From positions 1-44,595 of the forward strand of contig CAJVZD010000039.1 in assembly GCA_913019905.1 (NCBI GenBank): a DNA stretch of 44,595 nucleotides, given 5' to 3'. The notes beneath the pieces are model-generated. The model made no database searches. It saw only the letters and a program-made list of their open reading frames with translations, and was not told the origin of the DNA. The position numbers and the translations under genes are program-made. This stretch comes from an uncultured Cellvibrionales bacterium. Its GTDB lineage: Bacteria > Pseudomonadota > Gammaproteobacteria > Pseudomonadales > Dasaniaceae. Of this stretch, positions 8,655-17,848 are shown piece by piece; position 1 is the first letter of the stretch, and each line of letters opens with the position of its first letter.

Positions 8655-8681
8655 ATGGAACCATACGATGACAAAAACTGA
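8655..8681 (+). other. Possible 8-codon leader ORF overlapping the HD-GYP start
   Basis: A GGAG motif at 8647-8650 is ideally placed for ATG 8655, which opens a short frame (MEPYDDKN, stop 8679-8681). This overlaps the HD-GYP start at 8668 in another frame. The HD-GYP ATG is 17 nt from the same motif, so it may depend on translational coupling. Speculative. Confidence 0.25.
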
Positions 8682-9876
8682 AGACATTCAACGCATCGAC
8701 TGTAGCAATCTCAAAAAAGGCATGAAAGTCGTCGAGCTTGACTGTCCGTGGATCGAATCTCCTTTTACTGTTAAGGGGTTCAAAATCACTTCAGATAGCG
8801 AAATCAAGCAACTCCAGTCCCACTGCAACTATGTTTATGTGGCGATGGCTAAACCCGTTAGGACAGGCAAAAAAACCTATAGTGAGCAGAACCAACCTTA
8901 TAAAAACACCCTGTCATTTGAACAGGCGCTCCCGAAAGCTATCAGCACCCACCGCATGGCCCAGACCGTCGTAAAAAGTTTCCTAAAGAACCAGCGCTTA
9001 GGCCAGGGGTTCGACACCGTCGTTGCAAAAAAGGCCGTGAAACAATGCGTCGAGAGCGTCATTGCCAATGAAAATGCCATGTTATGGCTTAGCTTACTCA
9101 AAGATGTCGATGAATATACCGCTCAACATAGTCTCAATGTGGGTTTGCTGTCGATTGTGCTTGGTCGCGCAGAAGGATTGTCACCCACAGATCTCGAAAC
9201 GGTAGGCTTTTGCGGCATGATGCACGACATGGGAAAATCGGAAATTCCGCTGGATATCCTCAATAAAGAAGGGGCATTTTCAGAGGAAGAATTTGAATTG
9301 ATGAAACTGCATACCACTAAAGGGTTCCATATTCTCAACGATAAACCTGATATCGAAGATATCGTCGCAGACGTGGCTTACTCTCATCACGAACGACTTA
9401 ACGGGAAAGGCTATCCCCGCCGGCTTCCCGCCGAGGAAATATCCTATTTTACTCGAATCGTTTCTATTGCTGATACCTATGATGCCATTACCAGTAAGCG
9501 CATTTACAGCCCTGCCAAAACGTCTCTGGAAGCGCTGACGATATTAATGGGAGCCAGAGGCAGCCATTTTGATCCCGACCTCGTTCAACGGTTTGTCGAC
9601 TGCATAGGAGTGTATCCTGCCGGTGCCATTGCTGAGCTCAGCAGTAAAGAAGTAGGCATTATATTGCCGACCGCTATAGAATATCAGAACACGCCGAAGG
9701 TTTTAGTGGTTCGAGATAAAGATAAGAAAAAATGTCCCGCAAAAGTACTAGACCTCCGTCAAAAAACGGCGAATGAAAGCAACAAGGCTCTACGAATAAA
9801 CCACTTGCTGTCCGAGGGAATATTCGGCATTGAGCTTGGGCACTATCATCAACAAATCACTGGCCTTTCTGGCTAA
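8668..9876 (+). CDS. HD-GYP domain protein with DUF3391 (probable c-di-GMP phosphodiesterase)
   Basis: A 402-residue cytosolic signalling protein. The N-terminal 130 or so residues match the DUF3391 type (KKGMKVVELDCPWIESPF near residue 15), followed by an HD-GYP domain at about 130-300. The HD pair is in MHDMGKSEIPLDILNK (about residue 186). The signature region is HHERLNGKGYP (about 239), which keeps HHE and GYP. RIVSIADTYDAITSKRIY follows, as in active HD-GYP enzymes. Such proteins hydrolyse cyclic di-GMP to pGpG or GMP and control the motile/sessile switch. No receiver or membrane domain is fused. The gene is single, with about 70 bp to the upstream PLP gene, so read-through is possible. 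Confidence 0.9.
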   Translation: MTKTEDIQRIDCSNLKKGMKVVELDCPWIESPFTVKGFKITSDSEIKQLQSHCNYVYVAMAKPVRTGKKTYSEQNQPYKNTLSFEQALPKAISTHRMAQTVVKSFLKNQRLGQGFDTVVAKKAVKQCVESVIANENAMLWLSLLKDVDEYTAQHSLNVGLLSIVLGRAEGLSPTDLETVGFCGMMHDMGKSEIPLDILNKEGAFSEEEFELMKLHTTKGFHILNDKPDIEDIVADVAYSHHERLNGKGYPRRLPAEEISYFTRIVSIADTYDAITSKRIYSPAKTSLEALTILMGARGSHFDPDLVQRFVDCIGVYPAGAIAELSSKEVGIILPTAIEYQNTPKVLVVRDKDKKKCPAKVLDLRQKTANESNKALRINHLLSEGIFGIELGHYHQQITGLSG

Positions 9877-10005
9877 TAAACAAGCTCTAGCACCTTACTT
9901 TATCCCATACCTAGCAAAAAAATAAATCCACCACAAGCTGCCAACTTCAGAAATGTTTTTGCATAATAGCGGCCCCACAATTTCTTCGATGGCTATATAT
10001 CAATC

Positions 10006-12381
10006 ATGAGCAACCTTTCCCAGAATATCGCTTTACTCATTTCCCAAGAACTCAATGTAAAGCAACAACAAGTCGACGCAGCAATTGATTTACTAGACGA
10101 GGGAGCAACGGTACCTTTTATATCACGTTATCGAAAAGAAGTGACCGGCGGTCTTGATGACAGCCAGATGCGCGCACTGGAAGAACGTCTCCGGTATTTG
10201 AGAGAGCTCGAAGATCGCCGCAAAACAATCTTAAATAGCATTACCGAGCAAGAAAAATTAAGCCCTGAACTCGAACAGTCGATATTGAACGCCGATACTA
10301 AAACGCGCCTGGAAGATCTATACCTGCCATACAAACCCAAACGCCGGACTAAAGGCCAAATAGCTATCGAAGCGGGTCTCACGCCGTTAGCTGATGATCT
10401 CTTTAATGACCCGATGCTCGAACCAGACAATGAAGCCGCACAATACGTTGACTCGGAAAAAGGGGTCGCAGATGTCAAGGCAGCACTCGACGGGGCGAAA
10501 TATATTCTGATGGAACGTTTTAGCGAAGACGCAAACTTGTTAAGCAAGCTCAGAGATTTCTTGTGGCAAGAGGGGTTAATGTCGTCCCGGGTAATCGAAG
10601 GAAAAGAGAACGAAGGTGCAAAATTCAGAGACTATTTTGAACACGACGAATTGATAAAACAGGTTCCTTCTCATCGAGCTTTAGCCATGTTTCGCGGGCG
10701 CAATGAAGGCTTCATGTCTTTGTCGATCATCACCGAAAAACCCGAAGAGGTCATCCAGAAAAGCAGTCCGGCCGGAAAAACCAGCCCCTGTGAAATTATG
10801 ATTGCGCAACACTGGAACATAAGCGACCAGGACCGCCCTGCCGATCGCTGGCTTAAAGAAGTCGTTCGCTGGTGCTGGAGAATAAAGCTCTATACCCACA
10901 TTGAAACAGATTTGATGGGACAATTGCGAGAGACAGCAGAGGCAGAGGCAATTAATGTGTTTGCCGGCAACCTAAAAGATCTTTTGTTGGCAGCTCCCGC
11001 GGGCCCCAAAGCGACTATTGGGCTAGATCCAGGCCTTCGCACAGGAGTCAAAGTCGCAGTAGTTGACGGCACTGGAAAAGTTTTGGACCATTGCGCTATT
11101 TATCCCACTCCGCCCCAAAACAAACTCGCCGAGGCGTCTGCAATAATCGTCAAACTTGCGAAGCAACACAACGCAGAGTTAGTGGCCATTGGCAACGGCA
11201 CAGCCAGCCGCGAAACCGATAAGTTTGTGGGTGATGTCATTTCGCAATACCCGGAACTAGGGTTGCGCAAAGTGATGGTCAATGAATCGGGTGCTTCCAT
11301 TTATTCCGCCTCAGAGTTTGCCTCAAAAGAATATCCCGATCTAGACGTGACCATTCGAGGAGCAATTTCTATTGCTCACCGCTTACAGGACCCCTTGGCT
11401 GAGCTCGTCAAGATCGACCCAAAATCTATCGGCGTAGGCCAGTACCAACACGACGTTTCACAAACACAATTGGCGCGTTCTCTCGACGCTGTGGTCGAAG
11501 ATTGTGTTAACGGCGTCGGGGTCGATGTGAATACTGCTTCCAGCGCTTTATTGGCGCGGGTTTCAGGACTCAATCAAACAATCGCTACCAATATCGTTGA
11601 CTATCGAGACGACAACGGAATCTTCAAAAATCGAAAAGACCTGAAAAAAGTAAAACGATTTGGCGATAAAACATTTGAACAAGCCGCCGGGTTTTTACGC
11701 GTAATGAATGGCGACAACCCACTCGACGCTTCAGCAGTACATCCTGAAACCTATTCGGTCGTTGAGAATATTAGTGCTCAGCACGCTCGCAAAGTTCACA
11801 ACATCATTGGCGACAGCCAATTCCTAAAAAGCCTGGACGCAAAGTCATTCACAAACGAACAATTCGGCCTACCCACTATCACAGATATCATCAAGGAATT
11901 AGATAAGCCGGGGCGAGACCCCCGCCCCGAATTCAAGACCGCCGAATTTAAAGAGGGTGTCGAGAAAATATCCGATTTGGTTCCCGATATGATACTGGAA
12001 GGCACTGTGACTAATGTTACCAACTTTGGTGCGTTCGTGGATATCGGTGTTCACCAAGACGGACTTGTTCATATATCGGCCCTTTCAGACACCTTTGTCA
12101 AAGATCCGCGCACCGTCGTCAAAGCTGGCGATATTGTCAAAGTAAAAATAATGGAAGTCGACCCGCAACGAAAACGTATCGGTTTAAGCATGCGTTTAAA
12201 TGATAAGGCAGAGGAAAAAGAGGAAAACAAGTCACTTTCCCGGCAAAAGAAATTTACAGACACCACTAAGAATCACGGTAAACGCAATAGCAACAAGAGC
12301 GCCGCGCCACAAAAGAGTGCTCAAAATGGCACTTTTGCCGAATTGTTTGCGACCGCTGGAACAATAAAAAAATCAAAGTAA
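10006..12381 (+). CDS. tex: Tex, S1-domain RNA-binding transcription accessory protein
   Basis: A 791-residue Tex/YhgF protein (usual length about 770-785). The order is N-terminal helical region ([19 protein letters not shown]), YqgF/RNase H-like domain starting near residue 338 ([18 protein letters not shown]), helix-hairpin-helix repeats ([14 protein letters not shown]), and an S1 domain at about 664-735 ([35 protein letters not shown]). A basic low-complexity tail rich in K, N and S follows. Tex binds nucleic acids and affects transcription and translation fidelity. The ATG lacks a strong ribosome-binding site. The gene converges on the kinase/phosphatase gene, with only 9 bp between stops. 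The tex gene also lies near pckA in enterobacteria. Confidence 0.96.
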   Translation: MSNLSQNIALLISQELNVKQQQVDAAIDLLDEGATVPFISRYRKEVTGGLDDSQMRALEERLRYLRELEDRRKTILNSITEQEKLSPELEQSILNADTKTRLEDLYLPYKPKRRTKGQIAIEAGLTPLADDLFNDPMLEPDNEAAQYVDSEKGVADVKAALDGAKYILMERFSEDANLLSKLRDFLWQEGLMSSRVIEGKENEGAKFRDYFEHDELIKQVPSHRALAMFRGRNEGFMSLSIITEKPEEVIQKSSPAGKTSPCEIMIAQHWNISDQDRPADRWLKEVVRWCWRIKLYTHIETDLMGQLRETAEAEAINVFAGNLKDLLLAAPAGPKATIGLDPGLRTGVKVAVVDGTGKVLDHCAIYPTPPQNKLAEASAIIVKLAKQHNAELVAIGNGTASRETDKFVGDVISQYPELGLRKVMVNESGASIYSASEFASKEYPDLDVTIRGAISIAHRLQDPLAELVKIDPKSIGVGQYQHDVSQTQLARSLDAVVEDCVNGVGVDVNTASSALLARVSGLNQTIATNIVDYRDDNGIFKNRKDLKKVKRFGDKTFEQAAGFLRVMNGDNPLDASAVHPETYSVVENISAQHARKVHNIIGDSQFLKSLDAKSFTNEQFGLPTITDIIKELDKPGRDPRPEFKTAEFKEGVEKISDLVPDMILEGTVTNVTNFGAFVDIGVHQDGLVHISALSDTFVKDPRTVVKAGDIVKVKIMEVDPQRKRIGLSMRLNDKAEEKEENKSLSRQKKFTDTTKNHGKRNSNKSAAPQKSAQNGTFAELFATAGTIKKSK

Positions 12382-12390
12382 GTAACGGGA

Positions 12391-14145
12391 TTAGACTTGC
12401 CCAAGATACAAAGAGAAACACAATGCCACAAACAAAACTGCAGAGCATGCCTGCCAAAAAAGCAGAGGGTTTTTATCCAGCAACGCCGTTTTGTAATGTT
12501 TTTTGTATTTGGGATTGGGATGCTGGAGTTGGTATAAGAATTCCGATACATCCTCGTAGCGTCGCTTCGGATCGTAACGCAGTCCTTTCTTAACGGCGCC
12601 ATCAATCCAAATCGGAACAAGGGGGTTAATATCAAAACAGGGTGTGTATTTAGTGCTCAGATACTCTTTGGCATTATTGCACTCTTTGAGCTTCCCCCCG
12701 AAAGGTTCGGCACCTGTCAGCATCTCAAACGCAATGGCAGCCAGTGAAAAAATCTCAGACTGTATGCTATTCTCTCCCTCTAAAACAACTTCCGGAGCAG
12801 AGTAACCAGCGGTACTTCGACCGCCCTCTAAGTCTCTCGGACTGGACATTTCGGCAACGCCGCTAACGAAGCATGACCCGAGATCAATAATTTTTATCTC
12901 ACCGTTAGTATCGATCATAATATTGCTAGGGTTAATATCTTGATGCAAGGTTTCTCTACGATGCATCGCTCTCAGCCCTTTGACCAATTGCTCCATTAAA
13001 TAGATGACACTTTGCACAGCTGGCTTAGGATTTTCTCTTATCCACTGGGACAAAGTCATTCCATCGATATATTCAGTCACGTAATAAAGGCTGGACTTTG
13101 GTTTGTTGCTCTCGATGACTTTGACCACATGAGGGTTATTGATTCTTGTACCAATCCAGCTTTCCATAACAAATCGTTCAATATACGCCGAGTTTTTTTC
13201 GTAGTATGACGACGGTTTTTTTAAGCAATAGCGTTGCCCACTACTCACTTCAGTGACGCGGTAAAACTGACAGTAATTATTACTATGCAACTCCTTTTCA
13301 ATCTGATAACCATCCAATACCATTCCGGGTTTCAATTCAGGAGGAAATGGCAACTCGGTCAGCTTTTGAGAAACATCTCCGATACTTTGCGCCGGCAAAC
13401 TATCCACTCGCAGAATCTGACAACTAAGATTGTCGTTACTCTGACAGTCCAATGCATTTTGTAGCAACGACTGACAGCACCGCTCGTAGTCCTCGTCTGT
13501 CTTTTCTGTTGAAACTGAACATAAACTTGCCTTGATATCCGCCTGTTTTAGAAAATCATGGACCCCGTCCGTACTCAGGAAAAAAACGTCACCCAACTCC
13601 ACATCGATCGCTCGATAATCCACATCCAAAGTAACGTCCAAGCCCATCGCTCTCGATAAATACGACTGCTCTTCGCTAATGAAAGTGGAGTGGTCGCGCG
13701 TCAATTGCTCAAGATCTCCACCACGGAGCCGGTAAATACGCGTATCGCCAATGTGAAAAATATAGGCAGTGTGGGATTTAAAAATAATACAACTGAAGGT
13801 GCTGACAAAGCCTTTCTGGGCGTCAGTAAAATGCCTGCCTTGACCAAACAACCAGCGGTTTAGTGCGGTTAGTACTTTGGCAGAAGACTTTTTTACGCTC
13901 CAGGTGTCGGGCGTTGAATAGTAATCTGATAAAAAATTATAAACGCATGTTTCACTGGCTTCCTTTCCGGCTTCCGCGGCACTAACGCCATCGGCAATGA
14001 CTGCCACAGCGCCCTTTGTGGCCAACAAATTACCTTTTGGAATCCGGATTCCAATCGCATCTTCGTTGTCCGCCTTGATACCCGCTATCGAGCGCTGGCC
14101 TACGGTAAAGTTCAACTCAGCCGACGATTCTCCCTCAGACATCAA
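12391..14145 (-). CDS. Bifunctional PP2C phosphatase / Ser-Thr kinase with membrane anchor
   Basis: A 584-residue fusion. Residues about 10-245 are a PP2C phosphatase: RSIAGIKADNEDAIG, VIADGVS, HIGDTRIYRL, FFLSTDGVHDFL and SNDNLSC carry the metal-binding aspartates. Residues about 270-545 are a protein kinase with the VAIK-type lysine in YCLKKPS and an HQDINPSNIMID catalytic loop (Gln for the usual Arg of HRD). It has a KIIDLGS Mg2+ loop (Leu for Phe of DFG) and GYSAPE. The glycine-rich loop is degenerate. About 20 hydrophobic residues near the C-terminus form one membrane segment. The same fusion family is often found near nitrate-assimilation genes in other gammaproteobacteria; none are here. 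It probably modifies and demodifies common targets, which are unknown. Confidence 0.9.
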   Translation of the reverse strand: MMSEGESSAELNFTVGQRSIAGIKADNEDAIGIRIPKGNLLATKGAVAVIADGVSAAEAGKEASETCVYNFLSDYYSTPDTWSVKKSSAKVLTALNRWLFGQGRHFTDAQKGFVSTFSCIIFKSHTAYIFHIGDTRIYRLRGGDLEQLTRDHSTFISEEQSYLSRAMGLDVTLDVDYRAIDVELGDVFFLSTDGVHDFLKQADIKASLCSVSTEKTDEDYERCCQSLLQNALDCQSNDNLSCQILRVDSLPAQSIGDVSQKLTELPFPPELKPGMVLDGYQIEKELHSNNYCQFYRVTEVSSGQRYCLKKPSSYYEKNSAYIERFVMESWIGTRINNPHVVKVIESNKPKSSLYYVTEYIDGMTLSQWIRENPKPAVQSVIYLMEQLVKGLRAMHRRETLHQDINPSNIMIDTNGEIKIIDLGSCFVSGVAEMSSPRDLEGGRSTAGYSAPEVVLEGENSIQSEIFSLAAIAFEMLTGAEPFGGKLKECNNAKEYLSTKYTPCFDINPLVPIWIDGAVKKGLRYDPKRRYEDVSEFLYQLQHPNPKYKKHYKTALLDKNPLLFWQACSAVLFVALCFSLYLGQV

Positions 14146-14504
14146 TAATCCTCATACAAAGAAAAAATAGAAGCATACATCCTCGCGGGCCTATAGGGAA
14201 AACTTCTGTGACTTAATACGCGTGATGCCTGAGGTACAAGCCGACCTATTCAAAAAATCTGACAAACACCCTCAGTGAAATTCTTTTCCTCTTTCCCTGA
14301 AACCGCATGATCGTTGAGAATGTGGATACCCTGTAATCAAATAGGGATGTTTTTTTCCGACCTACCTTGTTAGCCTTAGTGCCCGACTCGAAACACTCAT
14401 TCGCAAAATGGCAGTTTCTCAAAATAATTGTCTCGCAAAATAGCAATGTCGCAAAATAACAGTGTCGCAAAATAAAAGTATAAACCGTTAGGTAAGGAAC
14501 AAGT
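14146..14504. promoter_or_regulatory. Divergent spacer upstream of the ACAD pair
   Basis: A 359-bp spacer between the kinase/phosphatase (minus) and the first acyl-CoA dehydrogenase (plus). The part next to the dehydrogenase holds the 16-bp repeat array described separately. AAGGA at 14493-14497 gives the ribosome-binding site. A 95-codon minus-strand frame here is only a reading of the repeats and is not a gene. Confidence 0.5.
14401..14480. repeat. Five degenerate 16-bp tandem repeats
   Basis: Units begin at 14401, 14417 (shortened), 14433, 14449 and 14465, with consensus TCGCAAAATARCARTG. The last three are exactly in 16-bp register and differ at only a few positions. The array ends 24 bp before the ATG of the acyl-CoA dehydrogenase, where promoter and operators would lie. 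Function unknown. Confidence 0.8.
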
Positions 14505-15695
14505 ATGGATCTTTCATTTGGCAGCGAATACACAATCTTCCGTGAGGAAGTTCAAGATTTCATCGAGAATAACAAAGAAAAGCAACCCTCTCGAGGCGCA
14601 ACAGGTGGAAAAGAAGCACTAGCGTGGCAGAAAATACTTATCGAAAATGGATTCCATTCCAGAACGATACCAAAAGAGTATGGTGGCTACGGTGCCGAAC
14701 CGGACATCATCAAATCGCGAATCATTAGCGAAGAGTTTAGTAAAGCACAACTCAATACCGGCATGGGTGGTCAAGGCATTTCGATGTTAACACCTGTTTT
14801 ACTGGAAATGGGCACGGAAGAACAAAAACAGCAATTTGTAAAAGCGACGATCCAGGGTGAGCTCGTTTGGTGTCAGGGATATTCCGAACCGGGTGCCGGT
14901 AGCGACCTTGCCAGTTTATCGACTAAAGCGGTTTTGGATGGTGACGACTGGGTTATCAATGGTCAAAAAATTTGGACTAGCACCGCGCATCTGGCCGACT
15001 GGATTTTCTGCCTGGTTCGCACCGAACCGGATGCCCCCAAGCACCAGGGGATTTCCTTCCTGTTATTTAGAATGGACACGCCGGGGATTGAAATTCGACC
15101 CTTAGTCGACATGACCGGTGCAGCCAATTTCAATGAAGTTTTCTTTACCGATGTACGCGTGCCAAAAGATCAAATAGTGGGTCAAAGGGGTCAGGGATGG
15201 TCGGTAGCAAATGCCATATTGGGCCACGAAAGAGGCTCTCTTGCACCCCCCGACGCCGCTCAGTCGCGTCTAAACGGCATTATCAGGCTCATGCAAACCG
15301 AAACCATCGGCGGGGAGAAACTCATCGACAACGCGATTTTCCGCGACCGTCTAATGAAAATCCAGGGCCGGGTGTTAGCACTGAGCTTCAATGATATGAG
15401 ATTACTATCCGCACGAATCAACAAAACGCAGGACACAAAACTTGCGGGCATGATAGTCAAACTAACGGGAACCGAACTGCGTCACGAACTCGAAGCCCTG
15501 GCGATCGATGTCATGGGAGAGATTGGCCTGTCCTATGGCGACAATCCTTATACGCGAGGTAATGGCTCCTGGCAGTATTCTTATATGTTTTACCTTGGCT
15601 TAATTATTGGTGGCGGAACGTCGCAAATTCAAAAAAACATCATTAGTGAACGCGGCCTTGATATGCCGAAAGAACCCAAAGTCGCAGCGAAGTAG
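14505..15695 (+). CDS. Acyl-CoA dehydrogenase, first of a pair
   Basis: A 396-residue flavoprotein that introduces the alpha-beta double bond into an acyl-CoA. The N-terminal helical domain is followed by the FAD/substrate beta domain (CQGYSEPGAGSDLASLST, WVINGQKIWTSTAHLADW, FFTDVRVPKDQIVG). The C-terminal signature GGGTSQIQKNIISERGL is a variant of the usual GGTSEIQ. The next gene, 11 bp away, is a second, shorter acyl-CoA dehydrogenase with better-conserved C-terminal elements. Such adjacent unequal pairs are known to form alpha2-beta2 enzymes in actinobacterial sterol and long-chain catabolism (FadE28-FadE29 type), and that is my inference here. ATG 14505 has AAGGA 7 nt upstream. Substrate unknown. 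Confidence 0.92.
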   Translation: MDLSFGSEYTIFREEVQDFIENNKEKQPSRGATGGKEALAWQKILIENGFHSRTIPKEYGGYGAEPDIIKSRIISEEFSKAQLNTGMGGQGISMLTPVLLEMGTEEQKQQFVKATIQGELVWCQGYSEPGAGSDLASLSTKAVLDGDDWVINGQKIWTSTAHLADWIFCLVRTEPDAPKHQGISFLLFRMDTPGIEIRPLVDMTGAANFNEVFFTDVRVPKDQIVGQRGQGWSVANAILGHERGSLAPPDAAQSRLNGIIRLMQTETIGGEKLIDNAIFRDRLMKIQGRVLALSFNDMRLLSARINKTQDTKLAGMIVKLTGTELRHELEALAIDVMGEIGLSYGDNPYTRGNGSWQYSYMFYLGLIIGGGTSQIQKNIISERGLDMPKEPKVAAK

Positions 15696-15706
15696 GAGGA
15701 TAAAAG

Positions 15707-16771
15707 ATGGAATTCGGATTATCGCAAGAACAGCGCCTCTTGCAGGACATGGTCAACAAATTTTTGAACGAACAAGTCACTCTCGATCGTGTTCGTCAAG
15801 TTGCAAATGGAGAAAACAACGATTCGTCGATCTGGCAAGGTCTCGCTGAATTGGGTATCGCAGGGCTTATGGTCCCGGAAGAATTTGGCGGCGTCGGTTT
15901 GAATGCGCTGGACGCGATCGTCATAGCAGAATGCCTCGGCTATCACGTAACTCCTACACCGTTTATCTCCACGGCAGTGATCGCACCCTGCGCCTTACTG
16001 GCAGCTAATAAGGGAGACACGCTGGCTGCCATCGCCTCCGGTCAGCACCGAATTGGAATAGCATTTGGCGAAGCGATCGGCGCAAGAAAAGGAGCACGAG
16101 TTTCGACCAATGGCGCTACAATAAACGGTAAATGCCTATTTGTGCTCGATGCTGAAGCCGATGAATACCTGATCGCCGATACCGATAAAAAGCTTTATCT
16201 TATTGCCGCTAATGCCACAGGTGTCGAACGAAATACGCTCACCACAGTGGATAAGACCCGATCGACTTGCGAACTCATTTTAACGAACGTATCAGCCGAG
16301 TTAATTTCAGAGGACCCGGCGATTTATACGCGATGCTTAGATCTAGGGCGCGCAGTGCAGGCTGCAGACACTTTGGGTGCCGCACAAAGCATGTTGGACC
16401 AAGCGGTCGCCTATGCGAAAGAACGCGAACAGTTCAATCGTGTCATTGCCTCTTTTCAAGCCGTAAAACATATGTGTGCGGAAATGGTAGCGAGCCTCGA
16501 ACCGTGCCGATCCATGGTTTGGTACACCGGCCACGCTATGGACGAGGTTCCCGACGAGGCGCGGCTAATGGCCTGCCAGTCAAAATCACATTTGTCCGAA
16601 GTGGGACAGTTCGTCGCCAAAACATCGACTGAAGTCCACGGCGGCATGGGTTTTACTGATTTGGTGGGATTGCACTATTGGTTTAAGCGTATCGGAGCCA
16701 ATAGACAGCTTTTAGGGTCACCGGAACTCGTCCGGGAAGAAGCCGCGAGGGTGCAGGGTTTAATCGGCTAA
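15707..16771 (+). CDS. Acyl-CoA dehydrogenase, second of a pair
   Basis: A 354-residue acyl-CoA dehydrogenase homologue, shorter than the usual 380-400. The N-terminal domain is recognisable (LGIAGLMVPEEFGGVGL) and so is the C-terminal segment (TSTEVHGGMGFTDLVGLHYWFKRIG). The middle beta domain is reduced and lacks the classic serine-rich FAD motif seen in the upstream gene. That division suggests the two proteins complete each other's FAD and substrate sites in a heteromer. The start is ATG 15707, preceded by AGGAGG, a near-perfect ribosome-binding site, so expression may exceed that of its partner. The stop-to-start distance of 11 bp implies one operon. Substrate unknown. Confidence 0.9.
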   Translation: MEFGLSQEQRLLQDMVNKFLNEQVTLDRVRQVANGENNDSSIWQGLAELGIAGLMVPEEFGGVGLNALDAIVIAECLGYHVTPTPFISTAVIAPCALLAANKGDTLAAIASGQHRIGIAFGEAIGARKGARVSTNGATINGKCLFVLDAEADEYLIADTDKKLYLIAANATGVERNTLTTVDKTRSTCELILTNVSAELISEDPAIYTRCLDLGRAVQAADTLGAAQSMLDQAVAYAKEREQFNRVIASFQAVKHMCAEMVASLEPCRSMVWYTGHAMDEVPDEARLMACQSKSHLSEVGQFVAKTSTEVHGGMGFTDLVGLHYWFKRIGANRQLLGSPELVREEAARVQGLIG

Positions 16772-17379
16772 CTTACTGATCCGTGCTAAACGGAACTAGC
16801 TCGATACCAGGAAGAGGGCATCAGCGCCGGCCAAAGAGACTACCGGTCTCTCCCCGGTGCGCTGTCCTAACAAGCGCTGGTACCAGAGGAAACTTTGAGC
16901 TATTTTCGTTTCCCACGCAAATTCCAACGCTGCAGTTCTATCGCTTAATTTTTACTGAACGTCTAACTTAATTTCTGCTGAACCTCTGGCTTAATCTCTA
17001 CTGACCTTCTAGCTTAACTTCTATTGAACTCCTATCTATTGCACTCCTATCTATTGAACTCCTAAAAAGACCTGTATTTCCCAGTCCATCTGCGAGGAAT
17101 TTCAACGAGATTGTTGTCCTATTTTCCATATTGGGTCACATAACTATCCTCACTGTGTAAGTCAATGCCACGGTTTGTTGGCTCTCTTCGCGTACAGAGT
17201 CTACGATTACTATTAGTAGTGAGGTCTTTGTCAAAACCGATCGCTAACAATAGACTCATGACATTAATCTGACGAAGATCCACAACGCTGAAAACAGACA
17301 ATCAATCTATAGCGCTCGAAAGGGTTATTGGTTACGATCTGTTCACATCAATTCGTTTTCTGCCCGCTGGAGAATTATT
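16772..17379. other. 608-bp intergenic region with tandem repeats
   Basis: No supported gene. It contains the 23-bp repeat array listed separately, and then about 300 bp without recognisable signals up to the GGAG ribosome-binding site (17369-17372) of the next gene. No good terminator for the ACAD operon could be identified. Confidence 0.5.
16944..17065. repeat. Tandem repeats: four 23-bp units plus two 15-bp units
   Basis: Exact 23-bp register: units start at 16944, 16967, 16990 and 17013. Each opens with CTTAA and carries a central CTGAAC or close variant, ending in CTAA, CTGG, CTAG or CTAT. Two shortened 15-bp copies follow (17036-17050 and 17051-17065, CTATTGMACTCCTAW). It lies about 170 bp downstream of the ACAD pair. 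Function unknown; replication slippage is the likely origin. Confidence 0.8.
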
Positions 17380-17790
17380 GTGCCAAAATTTTATTTATCT
17401 CTAATGTTGACTTTGAGCTTATGTAACCTGACTTTTTCTAAGCTAAGCGTTGCCGATGAACAAGAGAGTGGCTGGCTAAAAAATAAGGCAGGGGCAACCG
17501 AAAGCAATCTAGGGGCCAGAGTTGAATCTGTAGAAATCAAGGGCGAAAGACAACGTATTGAAGTGTCACTACCGAAAGGTAAAAAGTCGATGGAAGAAGT
17601 TGTCGTCATAGGCAAAAAAGAAAAGAAAAACGATTCAATACCTCCGCTGATAAAAATTCAGGACATCCAAGTGATTAACGATCTCGACAGTGGGCGTAAC
17701 GGTATTATATTTTATCTTGGTGAGCGTGGTGATTTTGTATTTAAATTCAACTATCAGGACGCCGATCCCATCTACCAACAAAGACCATAG
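17380..17790 (+). CDS. Small secreted protein with a TonB-box-like motif
   Basis: A 136-residue hypothetical protein. The N-terminus is a plausible signal peptide (MPKFYLSLMLTLSLCNLTFS, cleavage near residues 20-26), so the product is probably periplasmic or outer-membrane associated. In the middle, KKSMEEVVVIGKKEKK (about residues 69-84) closely resembles the EEVVVTG segment at the N-terminus of TonB-dependent receptors, but no plug or barrel follows. The remaining 50 residues are soluble and beta-like. The start is GTG 17380 with GGAG 7 nt upstream. It lies alone between the ACAD pair and the acyl-CoA synthetase. It could be an independent small family or a shrunken receptor fragment; function unknown. 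Confidence 0.65.
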   Translation: MPKFYLSLMLTLSLCNLTFSKLSVADEQESGWLKNKAGATESNLGARVESVEIKGERQRIEVSLPKGKKSMEEVVVIGKKEKKNDSIPPLIKIQDIQVINDLDSGRNGIIFYLGERGDFVFKFNYQDADPIYQQRP

Positions 17791-17848
17791 CAGACAGTTG
17801 AAGATTGTTTAATGACAAAGCCAATCCAGCTGTGAAGCTGTACTAATG

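Noticed and set aside
10128..10547. 139-codon minus-strand frame inside tex
   Set aside because: Antisense shadow of a strongly conserved gene; its serine/arginine-rich composition is typical of such shadows.
14246..14533. 95-codon minus-strand frame before the ACAD pair
   Set aside because: It is a translation of the 16-bp repeat array and overlaps the ACAD start; no ribosome-binding site or similarity.
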